From assembly GCA_965205535.1 (NCBI GenBank), contig CBDBHH010000005.1, forward strand, positions 2,604,001-2,668,000: a stretch of 64,000 nucleotides of DNA, in the 5' to 3' direction. This DNA is from UBA8079 sp965205535 (GTDB lineage: Bacteria; Pseudomonadota; Alphaproteobacteria; UBA6615). Both the position numbers and the translations under genes were made by a program. Below the pieces are notes generated by a model. It was not told where the DNA came from and made no database searches. It was given only the letters and a program-made list of their open reading frames with translations. Shown here piece by piece: positions 42,131 through 50,381 of the stretch; position 1 is the stretch's first letter; each line of letters begins with the position of its first letter.

Positions 42131-43060
42131 ATGGCATTGCTGATCACACCGCCCGTGACCGGGTCCGTGGAATATTGGGGCGAATGTGTTCAGGCGGTGG
42201 CCCCGGACCAGGAGATACGCCTGTGGCCTGAGGTGGGTCCGACCGAGGATATCGAGTTTCTGTTGACCGGTTTTCTGGACCTTGCCGAGTTGCCGCCTTT
42301 GCCGAACCTGCGGTTGGTAATGCCGATGTTCGCGGGCTTCGATCATCTGCTAATACATCCGGATATGCCGGATGTCCCCATCGTGCGAACGGGCCCGCCT
42401 GACGGGGACCCGGCGATGACGGAATATGTGGTGCTCCACGTGCTGCGCCACCACCGGCAGATGCCCGATTATCTGGCCCAGCAGCGCCGCAGTGAATGGA
42501 AGGTCAGGCCGCAGAAATTGCCGCGCGAACAGCGGGTGGGTTTCATGGGTTTCGGCGTTCTGGCGCAACCGCCGGCGCGGGTGCTTTCCGGGCTTGGTTT
42601 CGATGTCGCCGCGTGGACACGCTCCGAACGTGTTGATCCTGAGGTCGAAATATTCCACGGGGCAGGCGGGCTCGGCCCGTTTCTGGCCCGCACCGATATC
42701 CTGGTCTGTCTGCTGCCGCTGACATCGGATACCGAAGGCATCCTGTGCGCCGAGTGTTTTGCGCAGATGCCCGACGGGGCCGCGATCATCAATCTGGGCC
42801 GCGGCGCGCATCTCGTTGATGATGATCTGGTCGCGGCGCTCGACAGCGGAAAACTGGCCGGGGCGACCCTCGACGCAACCAAGCCGGAACCCTTGCCGCA
42901 GGACAGCCCTCTCTGGTTACATGAACGGGTCACAATCATGCCGCATACCGCGCGCAGAGTAAGGGCGGATGTCATTGCACCGCAGGTGGCGGAAATCATC
43001 CGCCGGGACAAGGCGAATGAGCCGCAATTGTGGGCCGTAGACCGGTCGGCAGGATATTAG
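42131..43060 (+). CDS. D-2-hydroxyacid dehydrogenase family protein (GhrA-like)
   Basis: A 309-residue NAD(P)-dependent 2-hydroxyacid dehydrogenase resembling glyoxylate/hydroxypyruvate reductase A. The Rossmann glycine motif is VGFMGFGVLAQPPARVLSGLGF (about 135-156), the active-site Arg lies in NLGRGAHLVDDDL near 221, and the catalytic His in IMPHTAR near 275. It interconverts a 2-keto acid and a D-2-hydroxy acid in the cytoplasm. It starts 13 bp after the deacetylase-like gene and ends 11 bp before the hydratase, a tight operon spacing. Confidence 0.9.
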   Translation: MALLITPPVTGSVEYWGECVQAVAPDQEIRLWPEVGPTEDIEFLLTGFLDLAELPPLPNLRLVMPMFAGFDHLLIHPDMPDVPIVRTGPPDGDPAMTEYVVLHVLRHHRQMPDYLAQQRRSEWKVRPQKLPREQRVGFMGFGVLAQPPARVLSGLGFDVAAWTRSERVDPEVEIFHGAGGLGPFLARTDILVCLLPLTSDTEGILCAECFAQMPDGAAIINLGRGAHLVDDDLVAALDSGKLAGATLDATKPEPLPQDSPLWLHERVTIMPHTARRVRADVIAPQVAEIIRRDKANEPQLWAVDRSAGY

Positions 43061-43071
43061 GGAGACATGGA

Positions 43072-43866
43072 ATGGCTTTGACGGATGCACAGGTGGCGCA
43101 GGCTGCTGATATTCTGGCCAACGCGTTCAACGCGCGCACCACGATCGACGGATTGCCGGATGAATGCGGGCCGGCGAACGCTGCCGAGGCGGTGCAGGTT
43201 CAGATCGCCTTGCTTGAGCGGCTGGGGCTCGATGCAGCAGGCTACAAGGCCGGTTTCACCAATCCGCCGATGCTGGAGAAAGCCGGGCCGGACGGGCCCA
43301 TGGCCGGTGTCATGTTCCGCGACTTCACGGTCGCGAGTGGCGGCAGCCTGCAACGTGCGGATGTGGGCACCGGTGCCCTGATCGAGGCAGAGGTTTCATT
43401 CCGTATGGGGGCGGACCTACCGGCGCGCGATGGTGGCTACAGCGACGACGAAGTGATCGCCGCCGTCGACAGTGCGATCATCGGGATCGAAGTGGCGGTG
43501 CCCCGGATGAATGACCCGCTGGGCCAGCCGATGGTGCACCTGGCCGCCGATAATGGTGCGGCCATGGGATTCGTCGCAGGCCCGGATATCCCGGACTGGC
43601 AGAGCCGCGATCTCAAGACTCTCGACATCGAACTGCTTTTTGACGGCGAGATCGTCTCCGAAGGTATGCCGCTGCCGGCGCGCTGCGATGAAATCTGGTC
43701 GCTGGTCTGGATCGTCAATCATTTCTCCGCGCGTGGTGTGGGTATCAAGGCTGGTGACTACATGACGACGGGTGCGGCCGCGGCACCGAAACCGATCGGC
43801 AACACAGGGGAAGTACTCGCGCGTTTTGCCGGTGTCGGTGATGTCGGTTTCTCGGTAGCAGGCTGA
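43072..43866 (+). CDS. 2-keto-4-pentenoate hydratase family protein (MhpD-like)
   Basis: A 264-residue protein of the FAH-fold hydratase/decarboxylase family (MhpD, DmpE/H). Acidic metal-ligand residues lie in LIEAEVSFRMGADLP (about 103-117) and in the later DSAIIGIEVAVPRM. The C-terminal GDYMTTGAAAAPKPIGNTGEVLARFAGVGDVGFSVAG is diagnostic, shown here in part. It adds water to or decarboxylates a 2-keto-enoate in ring-cleavage type pathways. The ATG at 43072 has an AGGGAGA ribosome site. It sits at the end of the TRAP-deacetylase-dehydrogenase operon, which suggests breakdown of an imported cyclic acid. Confidence 0.88.
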   Translation: MALTDAQVAQAADILANAFNARTTIDGLPDECGPANAAEAVQVQIALLERLGLDAAGYKAGFTNPPMLEKAGPDGPMAGVMFRDFTVASGGSLQRADVGTGALIEAEVSFRMGADLPARDGGYSDDEVIAAVDSAIIGIEVAVPRMNDPLGQPMVHLAADNGAAMGFVAGPDIPDWQSRDLKTLDIELLFDGEIVSEGMPLPARCDEIWSLVWIVNHFSARGVGIKAGDYMTTGAAAAPKPIGNTGEVLARFAGVGDVGFSVAG

Positions 43867-44636
43867 ACCTGATCCGGGTTCTGACATTCGCGCTGGCGGC
43901 GCTCCTGACGGCGGGAATTGTTGCGCCTGTGCACGGCGATGACCTGGCCGCGCTCAAGAAACGGCTGCTCCCGGGTATCAAGGGTGAAGACAACCGACAG
44001 ATCGTCGATTCGAGCGACTACCCCTGGAGTGCGATCGGCCGGGTTAATACGCGCGTCGGCGGATTTTGCACCGGCACGGTGATCGGTCCGCGCGAAGTGC
44101 TGACAGCGGCGCATTGCCTGTGGAACAAGCGCACAAAGCGCTGGTTGCTTCCCGAAGCGATCAATTTCCTCGCCGGTTATCGCCGCGGCGATTTCATCGC
44201 CCACGGGAAGGTCGTGGACTATACCCTCGCTGATCCGTTGATCACGCCGGATGACGGCCCCCGGTTCCGGCCGAACGACTGGGCCATCCTGCGCCTGGCC
44301 GAACCGATCGACGCGATCACGGGCACGCTGACGCTCGGTCTGTCGGGAACCCCGGTAAAACAGTATCTCCAGGCCGGCTACAGCAAGGACAAGCCTCATA
44401 TCCTGACCCTCGATGCCGGGTGCCGGGTCGATGATGGACACGACAACGGGGGCTTGCTGTTTCACGGCTGTGATGCGGTGAGCGGTGATTCCGGGTCACC
44501 GATCCTGGGTTTGTCGGGTGATGCACTGGTAGTACTCGGTATCCATGTGGCGACGGCGCCGAGGGGTGAGAAGGAAAGCCTGGGGATTGCCATACCGATC
44601 GATTCCGTCGCCGAGGGTGCAAATCCGACCCGGTAG
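43863..44636 (+). CDS. Secreted trypsin-like (S1) serine protease, unusual start codon
   Basis: A trypsin-fold protease. The catalytic triad is the His in LTAAHCLW, the Asp in NDWAILRL and the Ser in GDSGSPI. Cysteine pairs (GFCTGT with AAHC, and two later) fit chymotrypsin disulfides. A clear signal peptide (LIRVLTFALAALLTAGIVAPVHG) is in frame upstream of the first normal start (GTG at 43929). There is no ATG, GTG or TTG between it and an in-frame stop at 43839. The only candidates are CTG codons at 43863 and 43869; the first overlaps the preceding stop (CTGA). A CTG start coupled to MhpD termination is my best model, with the downstream GTG as the alternative. Confidence 0.7.
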   Translation: MNLIRVLTFALAALLTAGIVAPVHGDDLAALKKRLLPGIKGEDNRQIVDSSDYPWSAIGRVNTRVGGFCTGTVIGPREVLTAAHCLWNKRTKRWLLPEAINFLAGYRRGDFIAHGKVVDYTLADPLITPDDGPRFRPNDWAILRLAEPIDAITGTLTLGLSGTPVKQYLQAGYSKDKPHILTLDAGCRVDDGHDNGGLLFHGCDAVSGDSGSPILGLSGDALVVLGIHVATAPRGEKESLGIAIPIDSVAEGANPTR

Positions 44637-44690
44637 GGCTTGTTTGGTGTCGTTGCACGCCTATGTGAGATAAATTGCGATCTTGAGGAT

Positions 44691-45296
44691 ATGCCGTCCA
44701 TGGCCGAAGCAGACCGACTGAAGACCAACCCCGTTCTCGACGGGTTGATCAACAGGAACTCCACGCCGCCGCGTTTGTTTGATGGTGGCGAGCCCCCGCG
44801 CGCGGACATCGACCGGATGCTTGAGGCTGCGATGAGTGCGCCCGATCACGGGTTTGTCCGGCCCTGGCGATTCCACATCATCGAGGGTGAGGCGCGACAC
44901 AAGCTCGGTGAACTCTTCGCCGACGCCTTGCTGGAACGCGATCCCTTCGCGCCGACGGCTGCGATCGAGAAAGAGAAGGGGCGCCCGCTGCGCGCGCCGA
45001 CGATTGTCACCGTATGCGCGAAGGTCGACCCGATGCGCGCGCCCAAGGTGCCGGTCGTCGAGCAGATCGTCGCGACGGCGGCGGCCATGGAACATCTGGT
45101 GATTGCCGCCCAATCGATGGGCTATGGCGCCATTGTGCTGACCGGGCGCAATGCGCACGACCCCAAAGTGCGCAAGGCGTTCGATCTGTCCGGCGAGGAT
45201 GAGCTGCTGGGCTTTGTCTATATCGGCTGCATCAGCGAGCCCACACCGGCCAAGGAACGCCCCGACGCCGCAGAATTCACCAGCGTGTGGTCCTAG
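44691..45296 (+). CDS. Nitroreductase family protein
   Basis: A nitroreductase-fold protein of about 201 residues. An R-N-S-T-P-P-R-L-F segment near the N-terminus and MSAPDHGFVRPWRFHIIEG (about 45-63) form the FMN pocket, and MGYGAIVLTGRNAHDPKVRKAF is the C-terminal FMN loop. This pattern is close to E. coli YdjA. Typical activity is NAD(P)H-dependent reduction of nitro compounds, quinones or enoates. Two nearby ATGs (44691 and 44700) compete; the GAGG ribosome site is short-spaced for the first and long for the second, so the start is uncertain. It is followed by a convergent terminator. Confidence 0.88.
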   Translation: MPSMAEADRLKTNPVLDGLINRNSTPPRLFDGGEPPRADIDRMLEAAMSAPDHGFVRPWRFHIIEGEARHKLGELFADALLERDPFAPTAAIEKEKGRPLRAPTIVTVCAKVDPMRAPKVPVVEQIVATAAAMEHLVIAAQSMGYGAIVLTGRNAHDPKVRKAFDLSGEDELLGFVYIGCISEPTPAKERPDAAEFTSVWS

Positions 45297-45302
45297 ACAA
45301 AA

Positions 45303-45334
45303 GAAAACGCGCCGCGGTGGCCCGCGACGCGTTG
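45303..45334 (-). terminator. Rho-independent terminator after the SMP-30 gene
   Basis: An inverted repeat (45307-45318 with 45322-45334, one or two mismatches) followed on the minus strand by TTTTCTTTT. It is 26 bp beyond the SMP-30 family stop. Confidence 0.8.
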
Positions 45335-45359
45335 TTCCCAATATTCAGTTGCGACGGTC

Positions 45360-46388
45360 CTAGAACGTCTCGTTCCAGTGCACCATCGGTAGACCGGCTA
45401 CCGGTGAGGTGAAGTAGGGGATGTTGGTCGCCCGCAGGCTGCCGACATAAACCGTCTTCAGGTCCGGACCGCCGAAGGTAACCGAAGCGCACCATTTGGC
45501 GATATCGCCACCGCATTCGAGCAGCAGATCGACCGTGACCTCGCTCTTCTGGAAGGCTGCATCGAGTTTGGCAACTTCCTCCGGGCTAGAATCGTCGAAG
45601 ATGATGTGCAGATCGCCGTCGGGCTTGATGGCGAACAGGCCATCATTCATCACATGGGTGCCCCAGAGATTGCCGAAGGCGTCGAAGGCGATGCCGTCAA
45701 TCAGGCGGCCATGGTCGCTCGGGCCATAGATTTCCTTCGGTCCGAGGCTGCCGTCATCGGCGATTTTGTAACGCGCGATGTTGCGGCCGCAAGTCTGTAC
45801 GACGTAGAGCCATTCCTCATTCTCATCGAGCTTGCACTCGTTGGAGAAATGCACGTCGTCGGCCACGATCCGGACACCGACGCCCTCTTCATAGAGCAGG
45901 ATGCGTCCGTCGATGATGTCGGGGCTGATCGCCTTGGGCCAGTCATGGAGCATCGTCGAGACGGTGATCCAGATGCGGTTTTTGCTGTCGCGGGCGACGA
46001 AATTGACCTTGCCGATCTCCTCGCCGTCGACCGTGTCGAACATCACCTCCGTCTCGCCGGTGCGGGTCATCCGCTCCAGGCAATCGGTGCCGAAGTTGGA
46101 AATCAGGATGTCGCCGTTGCTGGCGAAGGCCAGGCCGTTGGGCAGGGTGCCGTCGACGAACTTCGAGGCCTCGTCGTCGGTGGATTCGAACGCTTCGGCG
46201 TCATGGGACTGCGTGATGATGTTCTGGCTGCCGTCGGGCCTGATCCGCACGACACCGCCGCGGGCGTCGGCTGACCAGAGATCGCCGTTCTTTTCGGCCA
46301 GGATACATTCCGGGCGCTGCAGTCCTTCACCGATGAACTTGAAGTCATCTTTGGTGAGGGTGAAACCGTCGATGGGATTGTTAGCCAT
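45360..46388 (-). CDS. SMP-30/gluconolactonase/LRE family protein
   Basis: A 342-residue beta-propeller protein. LQRPECILAEKNGDLWSADARGGVVRI (about residues 23-50, quoted by its ends) is the family's first blade, and LPNGLAFASNGDILISNFGTDCLERM contains the conserved N-G and N-x-x-D regions that bind the divalent metal. Such enzymes hydrolyse sugar or aldonate lactones, or act as intracellular calcium-binding lactonases. There is no signal peptide. A strong GGAGGAGAG ribosome site precedes the ATG. It lies 113 bp downstream of the BKACE gene on the same strand and probably handles a lactone arising in the same pathway. Confidence 0.87.
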   Translation of the reverse strand: MANNPIDGFTLTKDDFKFIGEGLQRPECILAEKNGDLWSADARGGVVRIRPDGSQNIITQSHDAEAFESTDDEASKFVDGTLPNGLAFASNGDILISNFGTDCLERMTRTGETEVMFDTVDGEEIGKVNFVARDSKNRIWITVSTMLHDWPKAISPDIIDGRILLYEEGVGVRIVADDVHFSNECKLDENEEWLYVVQTCGRNIARYKIADDGSLGPKEIYGPSDHGRLIDGIAFDAFGNLWGTHVMNDGLFAIKPDGDLHIIFDDSSPEEVAKLDAAFQKSEVTVDLLLECGGDIAKWCASVTFGGPDLKTVYVGSLRATNIPYFTSPVAGLPMVHWNETF

Positions 46389-46501
46389 TCTCTCTCTCCT
46401 CCCGGAACCTCCGGGGTATGTGACCGGATGTGCCGCGCGGAAAAGGGTCCACGCGGCACTTTGTTTTTTATGATCCGGTGTTGGTGTGTTCCGGTTCGAG
46501 C

Positions 46502-47437
46502 CTAGAACTTCACCATATCGCCGCCCTTGAGATCGAGGATCTCACGGGCTTCATCCGGCGTCGCGACTTCCAGCGACAGGTCTTCGACGATCCGGCGGAT
46601 CTTCGCGACCTGCTGGGCGTTGGATTCGGCCAACTTGCCCTTACCGATGTAGAGCGAATCTTCGAGCCCGACGCGTACGCTGCCGCCCAGAAGGGCGGAC
46701 TGTGTGACGAAGTTCATCTGGTGGCGGCCCGCGCCGAGCACGGAGAAGACATAGTCGTCGCCGAACAGCTTGTCGGCAGTCTCCTTCATGTGCATCAGAT
46801 GCTCGAGCTCGGCACCGATCCCGCCCATGATCCCGAAGATGAACTGCAGGAAGATGGGCCCCTTCAGGCGGCCCTGATTGTACCAGTAGGCCGTGTTGTA
46901 GAGATGGCTGACGTCGTAGCACTCATGCTCGAACTTCACCCCGCGCTTATCGTGCAGCTCGGTGATGATGTATTCCATCTGCTTGAAGGTGTTGGTGAAG
47001 ATGAAATCGTCGGTCATCTCCAGATAGGGTTTCTCCCAGTCGTACTTCCATTTGTCGTAGCGACCCGCCAGACCGAAAATGCCAAAATTCATCGAGCCCA
47101 TGTTGAACGAGGTGACTTCGGGCTCGGCGACCACGGCCGCGGCGATGCGCTCATCGACGGTCATGCCCAGGCCACCACCGGTCGTGATGTTCACGACAGC
47201 GTCGGTGTTCTGCTTGATGCGCGGCAGGAATTCCATGAACACGTCGGGGTCCGGCGTCGGCTTGCCGTTCTCCGGGTCGCGGGCATGAAGATGGATGATC
47301 GAGGCACCGGCCTCGGCCGCCTCGATCGAGGACTGGGCGATCTCATCCGGCGTGATCGGCAGGTTGTCCGACATGGTCGGCGTGTGGATCGCACCCGTGA
47401 TCGCGCACGAAATGATGACTTTGGTTTGTTTCGCCAT
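46502..47437 (-). CDS. BKACE family (beta-keto acid cleavage enzyme, DUF849)
   Basis: A 311-residue TIM-barrel protein of the BKACE family, founded by 3-keto-5-aminohexanoate cleavage enzyme. The zinc ligands H49-x-H51 lie in IIHLHARDPENGKPTPD, with an early ISCAITGAIHTP strand and GGGLGMTVDERI later. The enzyme condenses a beta-keto acid with acetyl-CoA to give acetoacetate and a new CoA ester. Substrates vary widely (dehydrocarnitine, 3-keto-adipate-like acids) and depend on pocket residues I cannot grade by eye. The ATG at 47437 has a GGGGGA ribosome site; a much earlier in-frame start at 47740 runs into the GNAT gene and is rejected. Confidence 0.92.
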   Translation of the reverse strand: MAKQTKVIISCAITGAIHTPTMSDNLPITPDEIAQSSIEAAEAGASIIHLHARDPENGKPTPDPDVFMEFLPRIKQNTDAVVNITTGGGLGMTVDERIAAAVVAEPEVTSFNMGSMNFGIFGLAGRYDKWKYDWEKPYLEMTDDFIFTNTFKQMEYIITELHDKRGVKFEHECYDVSHLYNTAYWYNQGRLKGPIFLQFIFGIMGGIGAELEHLMHMKETADKLFGDDYVFSVLGAGRHQMNFVTQSALLGGSVRVGLEDSLYIGKGKLAESNAQQVAKIRRIVEDLSLEVATPDEAREILDLKGGDMVKF

Positions 47438-47570
47438 GGTTTCCCCCTGAGGTCGAAGATTATTTTGTTTTCGTTGGCCTGATACTGAACGGTTCTGGCC
47501 GCCAGGACCATTCGTGATATTGGCCGCGAGCCTACAATCGCGGTCCGGCCAAGTCCAGATTAGAGGGTGA

Positions 47571-48431
47571 CTATCCCAGCTCGAAGCTCGTGAGCCCGAA
47601 CACACCGGGAAACCGCATCTGTGGCGCGAGGCCCCGATACATACGAACGGTTTCGAATACCCGTTCGAGGCCCAGTTTTTCACACATTTCGAGAGCATCA
47701 TCGTTGGCGAAGGGGGGGTCCAGATAGACCTGTTCAGCACCGGAATCCGCTACCAGTTTGGCGACCAGCTGCTCGGCCATTGCCGCATCATCGGTAAATA
47801 GCGGACCGATCTTGTGTCCTTCGCGACAGGGGCGGATCACGCCATAGCCCTGGATGTCGCCGTTCGAGACCGCCGCAACGCCGATATGGCCCGGGGTCGA
47901 TAGCCAGGCTTCGAGATAGCTCTCCCGCGTCGACGGGAAATATTCGGTGTCGAAGCTGTTGATCGCCGCGACGTGCTCGGGGCCGATCGTTATCAGGTCA
48001 TCCCCGCCGCCAGTTGCCTGCGAGAGGTCAGGAATGCCGCCAAACCTGAAGCTGCGATGGGTGCGGAAGAAACCGGCTTTTCGGTAGGTCATCTCCTCAT
48101 CGACAACAGCATCCAATCCGATCACCACATGACGACCGAGCCGGTCGATGACATGGCGCCAAAGTGCCAGACCAATGCCCTGGCCGCGGCGATCAGGGTG
48201 GACAATGTAGAACCCGATAAAAGCAAAACCTCGATCGTGCCGGACCTGGGACATGCAGGCGACCATCTCGCCATTTTCGCGCGCCGTCCAGAAGCCGTCC
48301 GGGTCCGTGGCCCAGAATGCCTCGGCGTCGTTCAGGCCGGGGTTCCAGCCTTCCTGAGCGGCCCACTCGATCATGACGTCGAGGTCTTCGCGGGTCGCGG
48401 GGATGAACTCGATTTCGTTCTCAATGGTCAC
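47571..48431 (-). CDS. GNAT family N-acetyltransferase (double-domain)
   Basis: A 286-residue protein with two GNAT-like halves. The first has the acetyl-CoA motif HPDRRGQGIGLALW (about 87-100, Q/R-x-x-G-x-G), preceded by a YIVH beta-4 strand. The second (about 150-286) has a YLDPPFANDDALEMCEKLGLERVFETVRMYRG region of the same fold without a clear pyrophosphate loop. It resembles the YitI/acetyltransferase C-domain branch common in bacteria. The start is GTG at 48431 with a weak AGGA site. The acceptor is unknown. It is upstream of the BKACE gene by about 130 bp on the same strand. Confidence 0.87.
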   Translation of the reverse strand: MTIENEIEFIPATREDLDVMIEWAAQEGWNPGLNDAEAFWATDPDGFWTARENGEMVACMSQVRHDRGFAFIGFYIVHPDRRGQGIGLALWRHVIDRLGRHVVIGLDAVVDEEMTYRKAGFFRTHRSFRFGGIPDLSQATGGGDDLITIGPEHVAAINSFDTEYFPSTRESYLEAWLSTPGHIGVAAVSNGDIQGYGVIRPCREGHKIGPLFTDDAAMAEQLVAKLVADSGAEQVYLDPPFANDDALEMCEKLGLERVFETVRMYRGLAPQMRFPGVFGLTSFELG

Positions 48432-48475
48432 TTGGTCAATTTCCTAACGGGGTTATGCATGTTGCAGGCGCTTGG

Positions 48476-48985
48476 CTATTTTCCCCAACGCAACGCGACG
48501 GGGTCGAGATCGGATGCGAGGCTGAGCAGCGTGGCACGGACCTCGGACGAAAGTGGTGCTGTCGGGTGGCGGCAGAAATCCGACTGGATCACGCCACCTT
48601 CCTTCATCACGGCCTTGGCCGCGCGGAACCCACATAGCCGGTTCTCGTGGTTGATCAGCGGCAGAACGCGCGCATAGATATCCTTGGCCGTGTCCCGGTC
48701 GCCGGTGAGATGTGCGGCGATTGCCGGGCGGACGAGATCCGGGATCATTGCGGACGTCATGCAACCCGTGGCGCCCGCGTCGAGGTCCGCGAGCAGCGTG
48801 ATGCCTTCTTCCCCGTCAAAAGGTCCCTCGATGGCGTCACCGCCCGCCGCGATCAGCGCGCGGAGTTTGTTGGCGGCCTGGGCGCACTCGATCTTGAAAC
48901 ATTTGACCGCATCGATCGCGCCGGTCTCGGTAAAGGGCGTTGGCGCCACGGGCCAGACGCCGCTGTAGGTATGGGTGATGCTCAT
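48476..48985 (-). pseudogene. DapA-family (dihydrodipicolinate synthase/NAL-like) gene with internal deletion
   Basis: The 169-codon open frame begins like a normal DapA-family protein (YSGVWPVAPTPF, residues 7-18) and ends with a normal C-terminal half (CAQAANKLRALIAAGGDAIEG onward). Between residue about 27 and FKIE at about 30-33, some 130 residues found in a full-length member (usually about 290-310) are absent without loss of frame. The Schiff-base lysine region may survive as FKIE, but most of the TIM barrel is gone, so an aldolase or dehydratase is unlikely. This is a fossil or possibly a stable fragment. It is divergent from the amidohydrolase gene. Confidence 0.75.
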
Positions 48986-49080
48986 AGATGTTTGATACCA
49001 AGCTCACGCGCATATGCCCATGGTTGACAGCATCTCTGACCGGGACGTTCAATGTGGTCTCTTCAGGGGAGGACCAAGTC

Positions 49081-50343
49081 ATGCGTGAGACGCTTTTCAT
49101 CAACGTCGCGATAATCGACGGGATCGGTGCTGAGCCGTTCGATGGTGCGGTTCTGGTCAAAGGCAACCAGATTGCAGCCGTGGTGCGCGGCGCCACGCCA
49201 GACGCCGCAGATGCAGAGATTGTCGACGGGGGTGGGGCAACCCTGATGCCCGGCCTCACCGATGCCCACGCCCATCTGAGTTTCCTCGATGCGCCGACGC
49301 TTGGCGATATCAACAGCCTGTCGGCTGAGCGGCATGTCCTTGAAACGGCAAAGAATGCGCGAAAGATGCTCGACCACGGCTTCACCAGCATGTTCAGCGG
49401 CAGCTCGGCACGTGACAATCTTGAAGTCGCCCTGCGTGACGCGATCAACGCCGGTGATATTCCCGGGCCACGACTCAAGGCTGCGACCCGCCAGATGACG
49501 GTGACCGGCGGTTTCGGGGATATCGGCCGTGATGATTCAACCTCACATGTCCTCGATGGCCCCGAGGCATTTCGCGCCGCCTGCCGCACCGCCGCGCGTG
49601 CCGGCGTGGACACGTTCAAGATTGTACCGTCGGCACAGGGCTCGGGATCGGACCCGCTGGCAGAAGACACGGCCATGTCGGAAGACGAGGTCGCCGCTGT
49701 TTGTACCGTTGCCCGGCAGCGCAACCGGATGGTCGCCGCCCATGCACGTTCTGCCGAAGCCGTGAAGATGTGCGTACGTAACGGCGTGCGGGTGATTTAT
49801 CACGCGACACTGGCCGACGACGAAGCCAAGGACATGCTCGAAGCCGAGCGTGACCGGGTATTTGTGGCGCCGGCCATGGGCCTGCCCTATGGCCGCCTGA
49901 CAGAAGGCGAGAAGTACGGCGTCAGCACCGATGATTTCACCCGGGCGCGGGCCGAAAAGGAAATAGAGACCGTGAGCGTTACGATGGCCGAACTGCGCAA
50001 GCGGGGCATTCGCGTGCTGCCGGGCGGAGATTACGGGTTCAGGTGGAACCCCCACGGTCGCAATGCCCGCGATCTGCAGATGTTTGTTGAATTGTTCGGC
50101 TTTACGCCGCTGGAAGCCATTCAGGCCGCCACACAGGCAGGTGGCGAGCTCATGGGCGAGCCGGGTCGGCTCGGCCTGATCGCCGAGGGTGCCTTTGCAG
50201 ATCTGCTGCTGGTGGACGGTGACCCGTCGCACGACATAGCATTGCTGCAGGATCCGGGCAGTTTTCTGGCGATCATGAAGGATGGGGCCTTCCACCGGGA
50301 ACCACAGGAAAAACAGGCGGGGCAGAGGGTCGCCGCCGAATAA
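49081..50343 (+). CDS. Amidohydrolase family protein (imidazolonepropionase-like)
   Basis: A 420-residue metal-dependent amidohydrolase. The first metal motif H-x-H is in LTDAHAHLSFLDAP (about 62-75), a TFKIVPSAQG segment near 178 may hold the carbamylated lysine, AAHARSAEAVK and IYHATLAD supply the later histidines, and the catalytic Asp is in LPGGDYGF near 318. An N-terminal and C-terminal beta-sandwich is shown by VDGGGATLMPGL and EGAFADLLLVDGDP. The enzyme hydrolyses a cyclic amide, lactam or similar. The ATG at 49081 has a GGGGAGGA ribosome site; an in-frame start at 48988 is rejected. The FAH-family gene follows 38 bp later. Confidence 0.9.
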   Translation: MRETLFINVAIIDGIGAEPFDGAVLVKGNQIAAVVRGATPDAADAEIVDGGGATLMPGLTDAHAHLSFLDAPTLGDINSLSAERHVLETAKNARKMLDHGFTSMFSGSSARDNLEVALRDAINAGDIPGPRLKAATRQMTVTGGFGDIGRDDSTSHVLDGPEAFRAACRTAARAGVDTFKIVPSAQGSGSDPLAEDTAMSEDEVAAVCTVARQRNRMVAAHARSAEAVKMCVRNGVRVIYHATLADDEAKDMLEAERDRVFVAPAMGLPYGRLTEGEKYGVSTDDFTRARAEKEIETVSVTMAELRKRGIRVLPGGDYGFRWNPHGRNARDLQMFVELFGFTPLEAIQAATQAGGELMGEPGRLGLIAEGAFADLLLVDGDPSHDIALLQDPGSFLAIMKDGAFHREPQEKQAGQRVAAE

Positions 50344-50381
50344 CAAAACGGGGTCGGCAACGCCGGCCAGGGGGAAGAAAA

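Noticed and set aside
46502..47740. Longer BKACE protein starting at 47740
   Set aside because: The extra N-terminus would overlap the GNAT gene end and is not family-like; the ATG at 47437 has a good ribosome site and the usual start.
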